Part shown: piece after piece, positions 36,569-45,595 of the stretch | How the letters are laid out: each line of letters begins with the position of its first letter | Numbering within the stretch: the stretch's first letter is position 1 | Assembly (NCBI GenBank): GCA_025937785.1 | Contig: JAICQQ010000026.1 | Location: forward strand, 1 to 60,579 | Direction of reading: 5' to 3' | DNA: 60,579 nucleotides | Origin: Polyangiaceae bacterium | GTDB lineage: Bacteria > Myxococcota_A > Polyangia > Polyangiales > Polyangiaceae | Translations under genes and position numbers: made by a program | The notes under the pieces: model-generated | What the model was told of the DNA's origin: nothing | Seen by the model: the letters and a program-made list of their open reading frames with translations, nothing else | Databases searched by the model: none

Positions 36569-37906
36569 CAGCTCCGACGCCGGGCCCGGGCCCTCCAACG
36601 CTGCCAAGAACGCCACCAGATCAGCGCGCTCCTCGATCGTTAGGTCCAGCGCCTGCAGCTTGCTGACACCCGGATAGCCATTAGGGTCGCCGCCACGGTT
36701 GAAGAAAGCCACGACTTCGTCGAGCGTACTGAACTGCCCCGTATGCATGAACGCCGGACGCGAAGCTACGCAACGCAAGCGAGGAGTCCTGAAGGCTCCC
36801 AAGAGCTCATCGCCGGCAACGTCGCTGAGGCGACCGTCGTCACCGTCGCTGAAATCCCCGCGGGAATTCAGTGGGTCGGCACTCGCTTCGGAGATTCCGA
36901 CCTCTGCGCCCTCGTCCCAGGCATCCAGGAAAACCGTGGCCACGACTGCGGGTTTCAGGCCGACGTTGTGGAAACGTTCATCCGAAAAGTACGGGCCGCT
37001 GTGGCACGCAACGCAACCCGCTTTGCCGACGAACAAGAAGGCGCCGCGTTGCTCTGATTCGGTGAGCGCCGCATCGTCGCCGGCGACCCATTCGTCGAAG
37101 CGCCCCTTCCCACAGGTGAGCAACCGTTGATAGGCCCCGAGCGCCTTGCCGAGGTTGACGACCACTCGCGTTACTTCGGTCTGATCGCTCGCGCTCATGG
37201 CATCGTACTCCGCGGCGTCGCCCGGTGCACCTCGCAGCGCCCCAACACACTTGGAGTCAGCGTCTAGCTGCTCGCAACCTGTCTGTTCGTCAGCCAGCGT
37301 GGGAAAACGATCGGTGTCCATAAGGTCCGGCAGCGGACCAAAGATCGACTCGTATTCTTGCTTGTGGAACTTCGCCACCTGCGAAGCCACGTAGAGTCGA
37401 GACGAGTTCGCCTCGACCGGTGATTCGAGCACTCCGAAGATCTGATTGTAGAAGGTGTCGCGCCGGCCATCCCACATCAAGAGCTTGCTCTGCGCAACGT
37501 CGAGCAGCGAAGGGGCCTTTCTGATGCCCCAACCTGCCCCGAGCGAGATCTGTTGGTGCAGCGTGCGGGTATCCGAAAAACCCTCGGTCGAGACGTGGCA
37601 CCCGGCACACGACACCTTCCCGGTTTCGCCAACTACACCGAGCGCCTGTTCGCTGCCGTCGTTGTCGCCATCGAGCAAACGGCCGGAAAAGCGCGTCTCG
37701 AAGAACAGCTTTTGGCCGAACCGCGCTGCCGCCGCATCCTCCGCATAGTCATTGGTGGCGTCGGCGGGAGGAGCGGGCAGAACGTCCGCTGACAGCGCGC
37801 GCAGCGCCCCCATGGCTTCGTCGCCGGGCGACTCGTCGCTCTCGTCCGAGCTGCACCCACTGAGCACACCGAGGCACAGGGCGACAGCAATTCTGGCCCG
37901 GTGCAT
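36554..37906 (-). CDS. di-heme cytochrome c peroxidase/MauG-like lipoprotein
   Basis: A 450-residue secreted protein (lipobox VLSGC, Cys18) with two c-type heme sites: CAGCH (residues 100-104) and CVACH (298-302). KLFFETRFSG and APSLLDVAQSKLLMWDGRRDTFYNQI are typical of the bacterial CcpA/MauG superfamily. The C-terminal TPRLRCVASRPAFMHTGQFSTLDEVVAFFNRGGD element is also family-specific. Such proteins reduce H2O2 or oxidise proteins or small molecules in the periplasm. A Met in MHTGQF could be a heme ligand. ATG 37906 gives the signal peptide; the frame is open to 38053. A link to polysaccharide export is unexplained. Confidence 0.85.
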   Translation of the reverse strand: MHRARIAVALCLGVLSGCSSDESDESPGDEAMGALRALSADVLPAPPADATNDYAEDAAAARFGQKLFFETRFSGRLLDGDNDGSEQALGVVGETGKVSCAGCHVSTEGFSDTRTLHQQISLGAGWGIRKAPSLLDVAQSKLLMWDGRRDTFYNQIFGVLESPVEANSSRLYVASQVAKFHKQEYESIFGPLPDLMDTDRFPTLADEQTGCEQLDADSKCVGALRGAPGDAAEYDAMSASDQTEVTRVVVNLGKALGAYQRLLTCGKGRFDEWVAGDDAALTESEQRGAFLFVGKAGCVACHSGPYFSDERFHNVGLKPAVVATVFLDAWDEGAEVGISEASADPLNSRGDFSDGDDGRLSDVAGDELLGAFRTPRLRCVASRPAFMHTGQFSTLDEVVAFFNRGGDPNGYPGVSKLQALDLTIEERADLVAFLAALEGPGPASELLEAP

Positions 37907-38106
37907 GGGTCCGCCGTTCGATGGCCACATCGATTTCATCACCGAGCCAGCAGTATAGTCCACCAGCAACGACGCGCCCGATGCCAGCGTCATTCCCGAG
38001 TCGCAGAAAACGTCGAATCGAGACGAGCGGTCTTCGGGCCGGTGTTTTCTCATGAATTCGATCCGATTGGCTCGCCAGCGCCGAAACGCTAAAGGTCGGT
38101 ACTGCC

Positions 38107-39300
38107 ATGCCTAACACCACGAACGTCCTGTTCATTCAGTCCCAGGCGGGCTTTGGCGCCGACTCAGCGGTACACGCGCACCTGATGCGACACCTCGACC
38201 GCGAGAATTTCACGGTCCATGTCGCTTGCACGGCCGGTGATGAGGGCGACGATCCGGATTCGCTCCGTGAGTTACGGCGGATCTCCGATATCCACCTGCG
38301 CACCACTCACTTCGTCCCAGGGCTCCGCGAGCGGACGCTCTCAACTATTCTCGGGAGCGGCGGCGCAGCGATCCGCGCGCCAGCAGACTTCGCGAGTTTG
38401 CGACGATACATCTTCGAGCATCGAATCCACGTGATTCACAGTAGTGAGCGCCCGCGCGACTCCCTTTACAACGTCGCGCTCGCCCGCGTGTCAGGGGCCA
38501 GCTCAGTGATTCACGTGCACGTCAAGTGGTCGAAGCTCTACAGTCGACCGGCCCGGTGGGCCGTGAATCACGCCGACGCCGTATTCAGCATCTCGAACTA
38601 CGTGACAGACACCGTCGTAGGCATGGGCAGACCCAGAAGCTCGATCCATACGATCCACAATTGCATCGATCCCACGGAATGGGACCTCGCGACCGATGGT
38701 CGAGCGCTGAAGGACGAGCTTCACATCCCTCACGGCTGGATGGTGCTTGCGTCCGTGTCGAGGCTGTTCTCTTGGAAAGGCCAGCGCGAACTGTTGAGAG
38801 CGTTCGCCCAGGTAAGGCAGGAGGTCCCGGACGTCGTGCTGCTGATAGTGGGCGCCGACGCCCCTCACGAAGGCACATCGTTCACGGCGGAGCTGAGGCA
38901 ACTGGCCCAGGAACTGGGCATCGCCGAGTTCGTCAGGTTCACGGGCAAACGATCCGATGTTTCCGCCGTTATGGCGGCCTGTGACGTGTACACCATGCCC
39001 AGCTTCGAGGAGCCTTTCGGGCTCGTCTTTCTCGAAGCCATGGTCATGGAAAGGCCAGTCGTCGCCATCAACAACGGCGGCACGCCCGAAGTAGTGTTGG
39101 ACGGGGAGTGCGGCCTGCTTTCTCCGCCTTGGGACGTGCCAGCCCTCACTCGGAACATCCTGCGACTGCTCAGAGACCCCGATCTGCGCACACGCATGGG
39201 GCGAGCTGGTAGGCAACGCGTCCTCGGACACTTCAATCCGACACGCATGGCGACCGAGGCAGGCGCTGCTTACCGAGCCATCGCAGCCCAGAAGCGCTGA
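38107..39300 (+). CDS. GT4 family glycosyltransferase
   Basis: A 397-residue GT-B retaining glycosyltransferase. VLFIQSQAGFGADSAVHAHLMRHL forms the acceptor-side start, and IHTIHNCIDPTEWD precedes the donor domain. VSRLFSWKGQRELLRAFAQV, VRFTGKRSDVSAVMAACDVYTMPSFEEPFGLVFLEAMVMERPVV (E-F-G-L-x3-E site) and GTPEVVLDGECGLLSPP are textbook GT4. AAAGGT lies about 11 bases before the ATG. It sits alone on the plus strand between two minus-strand redox genes. Donor unknown. Confidence 0.88.
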   Translation: MPNTTNVLFIQSQAGFGADSAVHAHLMRHLDRENFTVHVACTAGDEGDDPDSLRELRRISDIHLRTTHFVPGLRERTLSTILGSGGAAIRAPADFASLRRYIFEHRIHVIHSSERPRDSLYNVALARVSGASSVIHVHVKWSKLYSRPARWAVNHADAVFSISNYVTDTVVGMGRPRSSIHTIHNCIDPTEWDLATDGRALKDELHIPHGWMVLASVSRLFSWKGQRELLRAFAQVRQEVPDVVLLIVGADAPHEGTSFTAELRQLAQELGIAEFVRFTGKRSDVSAVMAACDVYTMPSFEEPFGLVFLEAMVMERPVVAINNGGTPEVVLDGECGLLSPPWDVPALTRNILRLLRDPDLRTRMGRAGRQRVLGHFNPTRMATEAGAAYRAIAAQKR

Positions 39301-39329
39301 GCGGCGAGACCACACCCCTCGCCTGCCGG

Positions 39330-40835
39330 TCACCCGTTGCTTCGGACCGCGCCAGCCGTGATGTCTCGGCTCAGTTGCTCGCAGGCGCGAGCGGCGAGCG
39401 CCATTGCCGTCAAGGTCGGATTCTTCTCGGCCCCGGTGGTGAAGCACGCTGCATCACAGACCAGTACATTGGGGCAGTCGAACAACCGGTTCCATGTGTC
39501 GACCACACCGTACTCCGGAGATCGATGCATGCGCGCAGTGCCGCCGTAGTGGACCGATGAGCCCGGCGCCACCTGATCTGGCGGCACCGGCAGCACCCTG
39601 CTCGGCACATCAGCCGCCGCCATCAGCTCGATCAGTCTGCCCTGAGCCGAGCGTAGCGTGCGCAGACTCGCGTCGTCGAAGCGAACGTCGATGTCGAGCT
39701 TGCTGGCACCGTTCTCGTCGGACGAACCTCGCAGGGGCGTCACGCGCCCCGTTGGTGTCGGGACCATGGTACCGAACACCTGGACCCCGAACTGCCTGCT
39801 CTTGAGCCCGGTGAACCCGAGCAGTTTCTCGCGCGTCGAAGGAGCACCAAACGTCCAAGCGGTGGCGAGCAACGGCTCCGACTCTGCGTAGGCTCGACGC
39901 GTCAGGTAGATCGAAGGTGAAAGGCGTGACAGCGGCTTGGCAGTCTCGAGCACCCACCACTCGCGGGGATGGTCGTGCAGATAGCGGCCGAGCAGATCAC
40001 GCCCATTGCCGAGTCCGTTGGGGAAATCTGCACTCACGGAATCGAACAGAATACGTGTCGAGTGCAGTGACCCCGCCGCTAGCACGATGGCGTCCGCCTC
40101 GAGCTGGTGTTCGCGCCCATCACTGCCATCACGAAACGTCACGCCTACCGCGCGCCGCCGCTCGGGAGACCAATCGACACGTAGTACGTGCGCCCCCCGC
40201 CGCAGGTCGAAGTGGCGTGAGCTCATGAGTGGCTGCAGGATATTCGTGTAGCTGTTGAACGCCGTGCCGCGCTTGGCCACGAGGTGCGGGGGACCGTCCG
40301 CAATGGGCAGGGTGGTTAGACCCTGTCCCAAGCGGGCCATACACGCGGCGATTCGTTTCCAGTCCGCGGGCAAATCCCGGATGTCCGCCGTATAGCCACC
40401 TGGAAGATTGGGCACGTCAGCTCCCGATCCCACCACGTCCATCAACCGTTCGACCCGATCGTAGTAGGGCTCTAGATCGGCGTAGGAAAGCGGCCACTCG
40501 TACTTCTCGTGAAGGCGCGCACCCTCGTTGAAGTCTTCCGGCGCAAAGCGTGGAACGGCGCCCGTCCAGCGATTCGAGAGCCCCCCCAGCGAGTGGCTGA
40601 AGTACCATTTCGTGCCCGGATCGCCGGAGGATCGGTGCGCCTGACAGTCGCTGCCGAAGCCACCTTGTGGCTTCTTGCGATACAGGTTCCGACCGAACGC
40701 GCGGATCAGCATGCCTTGCGGTGGATCCTGCCCCGATTCTAGCACGGTCACGGCAACCCCTTGTTGCACCAGCTGCCATGCCGCCATCGCACCGCATGGT
40801 CCGCTACCGATCACCAGGACTCGAGGTTCCACCAT
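39330..40835 (-). CDS. GMC-family FAD oxidoreductase
   Basis: A 501-residue flavoprotein of the glucose-methanol-choline family. The FAD-binding GSGPCGAMAAWQL lies at residues 10-22. KWYFSHSLGGLSNRWTGAVPRF fits the second GMC signature. ADAIVLAAGSLHSTRILF comes mid-protein. The C-terminal domain has SSVHYGGTARM with the catalytic-type His and EKNPTLTAMALAARACEQL with the paired Asn. It oxidises an alcohol, often on a sugar or polyol; the electron acceptor is unknown. No signal peptide is visible. The gene follows the large lipoprotein at 40934 by 98 bases and may share its operon. Confidence 0.85.
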   Translation of the reverse strand: MVEPRVLVIGSGPCGAMAAWQLVQQGVAVTVLESGQDPPQGMLIRAFGRNLYRKKPQGGFGSDCQAHRSSGDPGTKWYFSHSLGGLSNRWTGAVPRFAPEDFNEGARLHEKYEWPLSYADLEPYYDRVERLMDVVGSGADVPNLPGGYTADIRDLPADWKRIAACMARLGQGLTTLPIADGPPHLVAKRGTAFNSYTNILQPLMSSRHFDLRRGAHVLRVDWSPERRRAVGVTFRDGSDGREHQLEADAIVLAAGSLHSTRILFDSVSADFPNGLGNGRDLLGRYLHDHPREWWVLETAKPLSRLSPSIYLTRRAYAESEPLLATAWTFGAPSTREKLLGFTGLKSRQFGVQVFGTMVPTPTGRVTPLRGSSDENGASKLDIDVRFDDASLRTLRSAQGRLIELMAAADVPSRVLPVPPDQVAPGSSVHYGGTARMHRSPEYGVVDTWNRLFDCPNVLVCDAACFTTGAEKNPTLTAMALAARACEQLSRDITAGAVRSNG

Positions 40836-40933
40836 ACGGACTACCCCACTAGCAGTTCTCGCGGCGAGAGCCCACTAGCAAGCGCGATCCGGTTCATGGA
40901 CCTCGATCGGCCGACGTACCGGTGACGCGCCGC

Positions 40934-43129
40934 TCAGTCGAGCCGAGAGGTGCAGGGGAAACGCCCTTCGTCCCAGGCCGGAGCGGGCACACCACTCTTG
41001 AAACCTAGGTTATCGAAATGGCGCCGCGTTTGGTGCTGAAACTGCTCGCGGTAGTAGTCGTACTCCTCGATGAGATCGACGCCCGAGTGGTACAAAACGT
41101 CACCGAACGTAACTGTTACCTCGCCCGTGGGGACGCCGCTGCTCGGAAGGTCGACGCAACCATAGGCGAGGCCATCCAAGAAGAGATACGCGCGTTCGCT
41201 GGACACGTAGGCCTCGAACCGCGTAGGCCGATCGACCCCGATGTGCTCGCCAAGCTCCGGATGGGGTGCGAGCCCGACGACTGCGTCGCTATCGTCATAG
41301 TAGCGATGCAGGTCAGCCCTCGGACACTGGTCGTTCACGTCCCAGGCACGGTGGTCGCATACCTCGAGCTCGTATACCGGCTGCCAGTTCCCGAAGGTCT
41401 GGACGATGATGGTGTTGCCATTGACCATCGTATGCTGCACCGGTGGGGGCTGATCGGAAATCAGGAATTGCGGGTACCGGCGGCTGGTCGTGATGGCGTC
41501 GACCTCCATCGTCACATACAGAAACGAGTCAGCTGTGATCTCGCCACGCGTGCTGGGCGTCATGCGAAACTTCCCATTCGTATCACCCGCCCAATCGGAA
41601 TAGGTCACCCACAGCTCACCCAACATGCTTCCCACGGCATAGCGAGGCGTCTCGACTGCAATGAACGAGATGTCCACTTCGTCGGAGGCCATTCGGTATT
41701 GTTGAAAACAATTGCCGCTGGGGGTGCCGCACTCGACGTCTTCGAGCGTTCCGAGGGATTCGTCCTCTCCGAAGCCCATGAACCAATCGAGATCCGGCTT
41801 GGGGCCCGGGCTGACTCTTACGAACGAACGCGCAACCGGAATGGGGCGACTATCCGCCTCGTGTTGACCATTGATGTAAACCTCTCCGATGTCGGACAAG
41901 TCGCGTACCTCATCCAGAGTCAACCATGCGGGGTAGTCGAACTTTCCGTTCTCGGCCGTGTACGAGTCGCGCGACTCCGGAGCCAGTAGTCCCGGAACGT
42001 TGCTCGGACAGCCGCCGGCCAGCGCTTCGACGACCAGCGTGGTTTCTTCTGTCAGCCCCGACCAATGCACGTCGTACATGGGCGTGTCGCTACCCTGGAA
42101 TCTGGCCCGTTCGAAGCGAGTCATGCCCGCCACCAGCTCATCGTGATCGCGGCCGCAAGTCACCGCATAGAACACACGCATCAGGGGCACGCTGCTGTCT
42201 TCGGCATCCGCTAGCACGCGGAAGGCCGGTTCTGCGCCTTCGCGCATGTCTGCTTCCGGCCCCTCGCTGAAGTAGTAACGACCCTCTCCGTCTTCACTCG
42301 TGAACACCTGCAGCGTGCTGTCCGAAGTGTCCGGTGCGTAGAACACGATACCGTCATCGCGCGCCCCGTTTGCCAACAGCTCGTCGCGGGTCTCGGACGA
42401 AGTGACGTATTGCTTGACACGCGTGGCTCCGTAGACGCCTCCGAAACAATCGTTGTCGGAATCAGCCTCGCCCTCGCCTAAGGCGTACACCGGCACCCGA
42501 CCTTCCCCGGGCGTCGCGAACACGTAGCCGAGCCGTGCATCGTCGAGCGTGCGCGTGAACCCGGCGACTTTTTGGTTGTCGACCCGCGTATTGGTCGGGT
42601 TGCCTTCTATCGTTTCGTCGTCGATTTCGGTGGGCGGAGTTTGACGGTCACCAGCGCAGCGGTAGATCGCATTCTGGATCGACAGATAACCATCGTCTTC
42701 GACCGTAATGTCCTCGTCATCGGGTAGGACGTAAACTCGATAATCTCTGGCGCCGTCGATCGGATCGAAGCTGATGAACACGCTATCGTGCGTCGCCACC
42801 GCGTTTACATTCACCAGCGCCGGCAATTCCGGAAGCTCGGTATCCGGGGCTTCCGGGTCGGGATCGCCGGGGACCATCGGTAGCACCGGAGAGGTGGTCG
42901 ACGAAGATCCGCTCGAGGCGCCACCCGAATCCCCGGAGCTGGTCGAGTTCGCGTCGCCAGCGCCGCTACTTCCACCAGTGCCGCTGCTACTGCTGCCACC
43001 GCTACCTCCGCTGCCGTTCGCGCCCCCACTCTCTGCCGTGGCATCTTCAGCGTCTGTGCCCCCACAGCCAATCTGAAGCAGCAAGACGAGCACTGCATCC
43101 CAACGCGCTTGACTATTCGGTAGTCTCAT
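40934..43129 (-). CDS. large orphan surface lipoprotein
   Basis: A 731-residue lipoprotein (LLLQIGC, Cys22) with a Gly/Ser/Thr linker to about residue 85. A fibronectin-III-like stretch (DSVFISFDPIDGARDYRVYVLPDD) follows. A long beta-rich body rich in Asp and Glu comes next, then a C-terminal region (FEAYVSSERAYLFLDGLAYGC to RRHFDNLGFKSGVPAPAWDE) resembling the lectin-like part of the lipoprotein at 28186. No catalytic motif was found. ATG 43129 is preferred to GTG 43150, which lacks a ribosome site. A 20-bp palindrome sits upstream in the divergent intergenic region. Role unknown; carbohydrate binding is inferred. Confidence 0.68.
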   Translation of the reverse strand: MRLPNSQARWDAVLVLLLQIGCGGTDAEDATAESGGANGSGGSGGSSSSGTGGSSGAGDANSTSSGDSGGASSGSSSTTSPVLPMVPGDPDPEAPDTELPELPALVNVNAVATHDSVFISFDPIDGARDYRVYVLPDDEDITVEDDGYLSIQNAIYRCAGDRQTPPTEIDDETIEGNPTNTRVDNQKVAGFTRTLDDARLGYVFATPGEGRVPVYALGEGEADSDNDCFGGVYGATRVKQYVTSSETRDELLANGARDDGIVFYAPDTSDSTLQVFTSEDGEGRYYFSEGPEADMREGAEPAFRVLADAEDSSVPLMRVFYAVTCGRDHDELVAGMTRFERARFQGSDTPMYDVHWSGLTEETTLVVEALAGGCPSNVPGLLAPESRDSYTAENGKFDYPAWLTLDEVRDLSDIGEVYINGQHEADSRPIPVARSFVRVSPGPKPDLDWFMGFGEDESLGTLEDVECGTPSGNCFQQYRMASDEVDISFIAVETPRYAVGSMLGELWVTYSDWAGDTNGKFRMTPSTRGEITADSFLYVTMEVDAITTSRRYPQFLISDQPPPVQHTMVNGNTIIVQTFGNWQPVYELEVCDHRAWDVNDQCPRADLHRYYDDSDAVVGLAPHPELGEHIGVDRPTRFEAYVSSERAYLFLDGLAYGCVDLPSSGVPTGEVTVTFGDVLYHSGVDLIEEYDYYREQFQHQTRRHFDNLGFKSGVPAPAWDEGRFPCTSRLD

Positions 43130-43242
43130 CAATGGTCTCACCCGTTTCACTTTGCGACTAACGGCAAAGCATAGTGCGCTGATAACCCTGCTTCAAGGCG
43201 TGCCGATCACACACATTCCCGCACAGCCAGTGCCGGATTTGT

Positions 43243-43262
43243 CAACGCAACGAGTTGCGTTG
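43243..43262. promoter_or_regulatory. perfect 20-bp palindrome, candidate operator
   Basis: CAACGCAAC and GTTGCGTTG are perfect inverted halves separated by GA. It lies between the divergent genes for the large lipoprotein (start 43129) and the aldo/keto reductase (start 43340). The nearby repeated GTCAAC hexamers (about 43241 and 43290) may be accessory sites. The symmetry suits a dimeric regulator; the protein is unknown. Confidence 0.5.
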
Positions 43263-43339
43263 GCGCTGGGCCCCTCGAGTCGCAAATCTGTCAACCATTC
43301 TGGACGCGCATTCCTCCTCGAAACCGTGATAGAGCGGGA

Positions 43340-44374
43340 ATGAATGCGGCGAAGCTACGCCGCGCACCCATGCAACACAAGATACTCGGCTCGACGACCC
43401 TCGAGGTCTCCGCGATCGGCTTCGGATGCTCACGCATTGGTGGGATATCGGCTACCGGCCGCGGGCGAGGTGAGACAGTCCGAGTGCTGCATCAGGCTCA
43501 AGAACGTGGGATCAACTTCTTCGACACCGCGGATGCCTACGCCCAGGGCGATAGCGAGCGCCTGCTAGGGGAGGCCTTCCGCGGGCGCCGGGACAAAGTG
43601 ATCCTGGCGACCAAGGGCGGTTACCTGTTTCACGACACCGAATCCGCCGCGGGCAGTCTTGGACGTGTCGTCGGCTTGGCGCGCAGGGTGAAGCAAAAGG
43701 TCGAGTCCCGCTTGCTGGGTCGGAAGCGCCAGTTCGCTGGACAGAACTTCGCGCCAGAGTATCTGGTCTCGGCGGTAGAACGGAGCCTGCGCAGGCTGAA
43801 CACAGATTATATCGACCTCTACCAGCTGCACGCGCCCCGCACCGAACAGAGCCGCGATAGCGAAGTGTTCGAGACACTGGCAAGGCTTCGCACGGCCGGG
43901 AAGGTCAGATACTTCGGGGTTGGCCTAGAAGCACTCGACGACGTGGAGCACTGGTTCGGTCATGCCGCCGTGGGTTCGATCCAGATCCCGTTCGGGCTCT
44001 TGGACCTGGAGGCCCGGAACCGCGTGTTGCCGCTGGCAGCGGCGAAGAACGTCGGACTCATCGCGCGGGGTGTCTACGGGGGAGGACTACTCAAACCAGA
44101 ACTGTCACCCGAAAGCCTCCGCCGTATGACCCCCAAATGGGAGCGCATCGCCGCCTTTCATCGCATCGCCTCGAGCGCGGCCCGGCCCATCGATGAAATC
44201 GCACTCCATTATGTGCTCCAGATGCCAGAGATCTCGTGCGTTCTGCTTGGAATGCGAACGCCGGCCCACCTGGAAGAGAACCTTCGGTGCGTGACGCGAC
44301 CCGCGCTCGACGTAGAGCTGGTACGCGCGATCGAGCGGGTCGACAGCGAAATTCCGCTGAAACCCGAAGCCTAA
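43340..44374 (+). CDS. aldo/keto reductase
   Basis: A 344-residue NADPH-dependent reductase of the AKR superfamily (TIM barrel). The catalytic tetrad is visible: Asp62 and Tyr67 in FFDTADAYAQG, Lys92 in ATKGG and His164 in LYQLHAP. The start SAIGFGCSRIGG and GIIARGVYGGGLL-like strand 7 fit the family. In polysaccharide loci such enzymes can act on keto-sugar nucleotides, but the substrate cannot be told. ATG 43340 has AGCGGGA immediately upstream; ATG 43370 would remove ten unconserved residues. The next gene, a GT4, begins 94 bases on. Confidence 0.86.
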   Translation: MNAAKLRRAPMQHKILGSTTLEVSAIGFGCSRIGGISATGRGRGETVRVLHQAQERGINFFDTADAYAQGDSERLLGEAFRGRRDKVILATKGGYLFHDTESAAGSLGRVVGLARRVKQKVESRLLGRKRQFAGQNFAPEYLVSAVERSLRRLNTDYIDLYQLHAPRTEQSRDSEVFETLARLRTAGKVRYFGVGLEALDDVEHWFGHAAVGSIQIPFGLLDLEARNRVLPLAAAKNVGLIARGVYGGGLLKPELSPESLRRMTPKWERIAAFHRIASSAARPIDEIALHYVLQMPEISCVLLGMRTPAHLEENLRCVTRPALDVELVRAIERVDSEIPLKPEA

Positions 44375-44468
44375 CTACAAGCCTAGCTTGCGGTGCACTC
44401 GTCGAACGCTCCGTCACCTGACCGCTTGCTCGGAGCGTTGGTCACAAGTAAAGTCCGATGCTGCTGTC

Positions 44469-45557
44469 ATGGTAGTTCGCATCGGTTTGGTGCTCGAGCA
44501 GGCGCTGGGGCACGTCGCATACGGGATGGGGATCAAGCAGGCGTTGGCTCAGCGCAGTGACATCGAGTGCGAATGGCTCGAGATCCCTTTCGAATTGGGG
44601 GATTTCAAGCGACTGTCCAAGGTGGGCGAAAACTGGACCTTCCGCGGCAGCGTGAGAGCGCGGAATGCCATCGCGAAAGCGCACCGGCGTCGCCCACTCG
44701 ACGCGCTCTTCATTCACACACAGACCGTCGGCTTGTTTGCGGGCTCTTACATGCGCAAGGTCCCGACGTTGATGTCTTTGGACGCGACGCCGATGAACTA
44801 CGACCAACTCGCGAATTGGTACGGCGACCGGGTGCACAGCGCGACCATCGAACGGCTGAAACTCCAGGCGCACCGGATGGTCATGAAGCACGCGCAGCAG
44901 TTCACCGTGTGGTCACAGTGGGCGAAGAACTCCCTGGTCGCAGACTACCTCGTCGACCCTCGCAAGATCACCATCCTGCATCCAGGCACGAACCTTGCCA
45001 ACTTCCCTGATCCCGAACAGCGGGGCCCGCGCAGACCAGGACCGTTCCGGCTACTCTTCGTGGGAGGCGACTTCAAACGCAAGGGGGGCGACCTACTGCT
45101 CGACGTGTACAGGACCCACCTCAGGGACAGTTGCGAACTGCATCTCGTCACGGGAGCAGAGCTGCCAGCGGAGCCCGGGGTGCACGTTTACCGGGGTGTC
45201 AAACCCCATTCAGAGCAACTCCTGCGCTTGTACGCCGATGCAGACGCGTTCGTGTTGCCGACACGAGGCGATTGTCTCGCGGTAGTACTGGGCGAAGCGA
45301 TGGCGTCAGGTCTGCCGATCATCACGACGCGCGTCGGCGCTCACGCCGAGGCCGTCGAGGAGGGGAAGAGCGGCTTCGTGCTCGACGTGGACGATGCGCG
45401 AGGGTTGTCGGAGCGTCTGAAGCAGCTGAGCCGCGACCCGGAAGGGGCGCGAAGCATGGGGCGCCACTCCAGGGAAATCGGTGAGGAACGCTTCAACATG
45501 AGCCGAAACGCGAACCGAATCGCGGACATGCTCATCGAACTCGCCCGGCGACCCTGA
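44469..45557 (+). CDS. GT4 family glycosyltransferase
   Basis: A 362-residue GT-B enzyme from ATG 44469 (MVVRIGLVLEQALGHVAYG). An in-frame start at 44388 adds 27 unconserved residues. KITILHPGTNLANFPD precedes the donor domain. RLLFVGGDFKRKGGDLLLDV is the usual beta-strand/loop with the phosphate-binding Lys. ADADAFVLPTRGDCLAVVLGEAMASGLPIITT carries the donor Glu. AHAEAVEEGKSGFVLDVDD completes the family pattern. It is co-oriented with the aldo/keto reductase and convergent with propeller lipoprotein 3. Specificity unknown. Confidence 0.87.
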   Translation: MVVRIGLVLEQALGHVAYGMGIKQALAQRSDIECEWLEIPFELGDFKRLSKVGENWTFRGSVRARNAIAKAHRRRPLDALFIHTQTVGLFAGSYMRKVPTLMSLDATPMNYDQLANWYGDRVHSATIERLKLQAHRMVMKHAQQFTVWSQWAKNSLVADYLVDPRKITILHPGTNLANFPDPEQRGPRRPGPFRLLFVGGDFKRKGGDLLLDVYRTHLRDSCELHLVTGAELPAEPGVHVYRGVKPHSEQLLRLYADADAFVLPTRGDCLAVVLGEAMASGLPIITTRVGAHAEAVEEGKSGFVLDVDDARGLSERLKQLSRDPEGARSMGRHSREIGEERFNMSRNANRIADMLIELARRP

Positions 45558-45595
45558 GCTAAGGCGCGCCCACAGCCGACCGCTGGGATAGGTGC

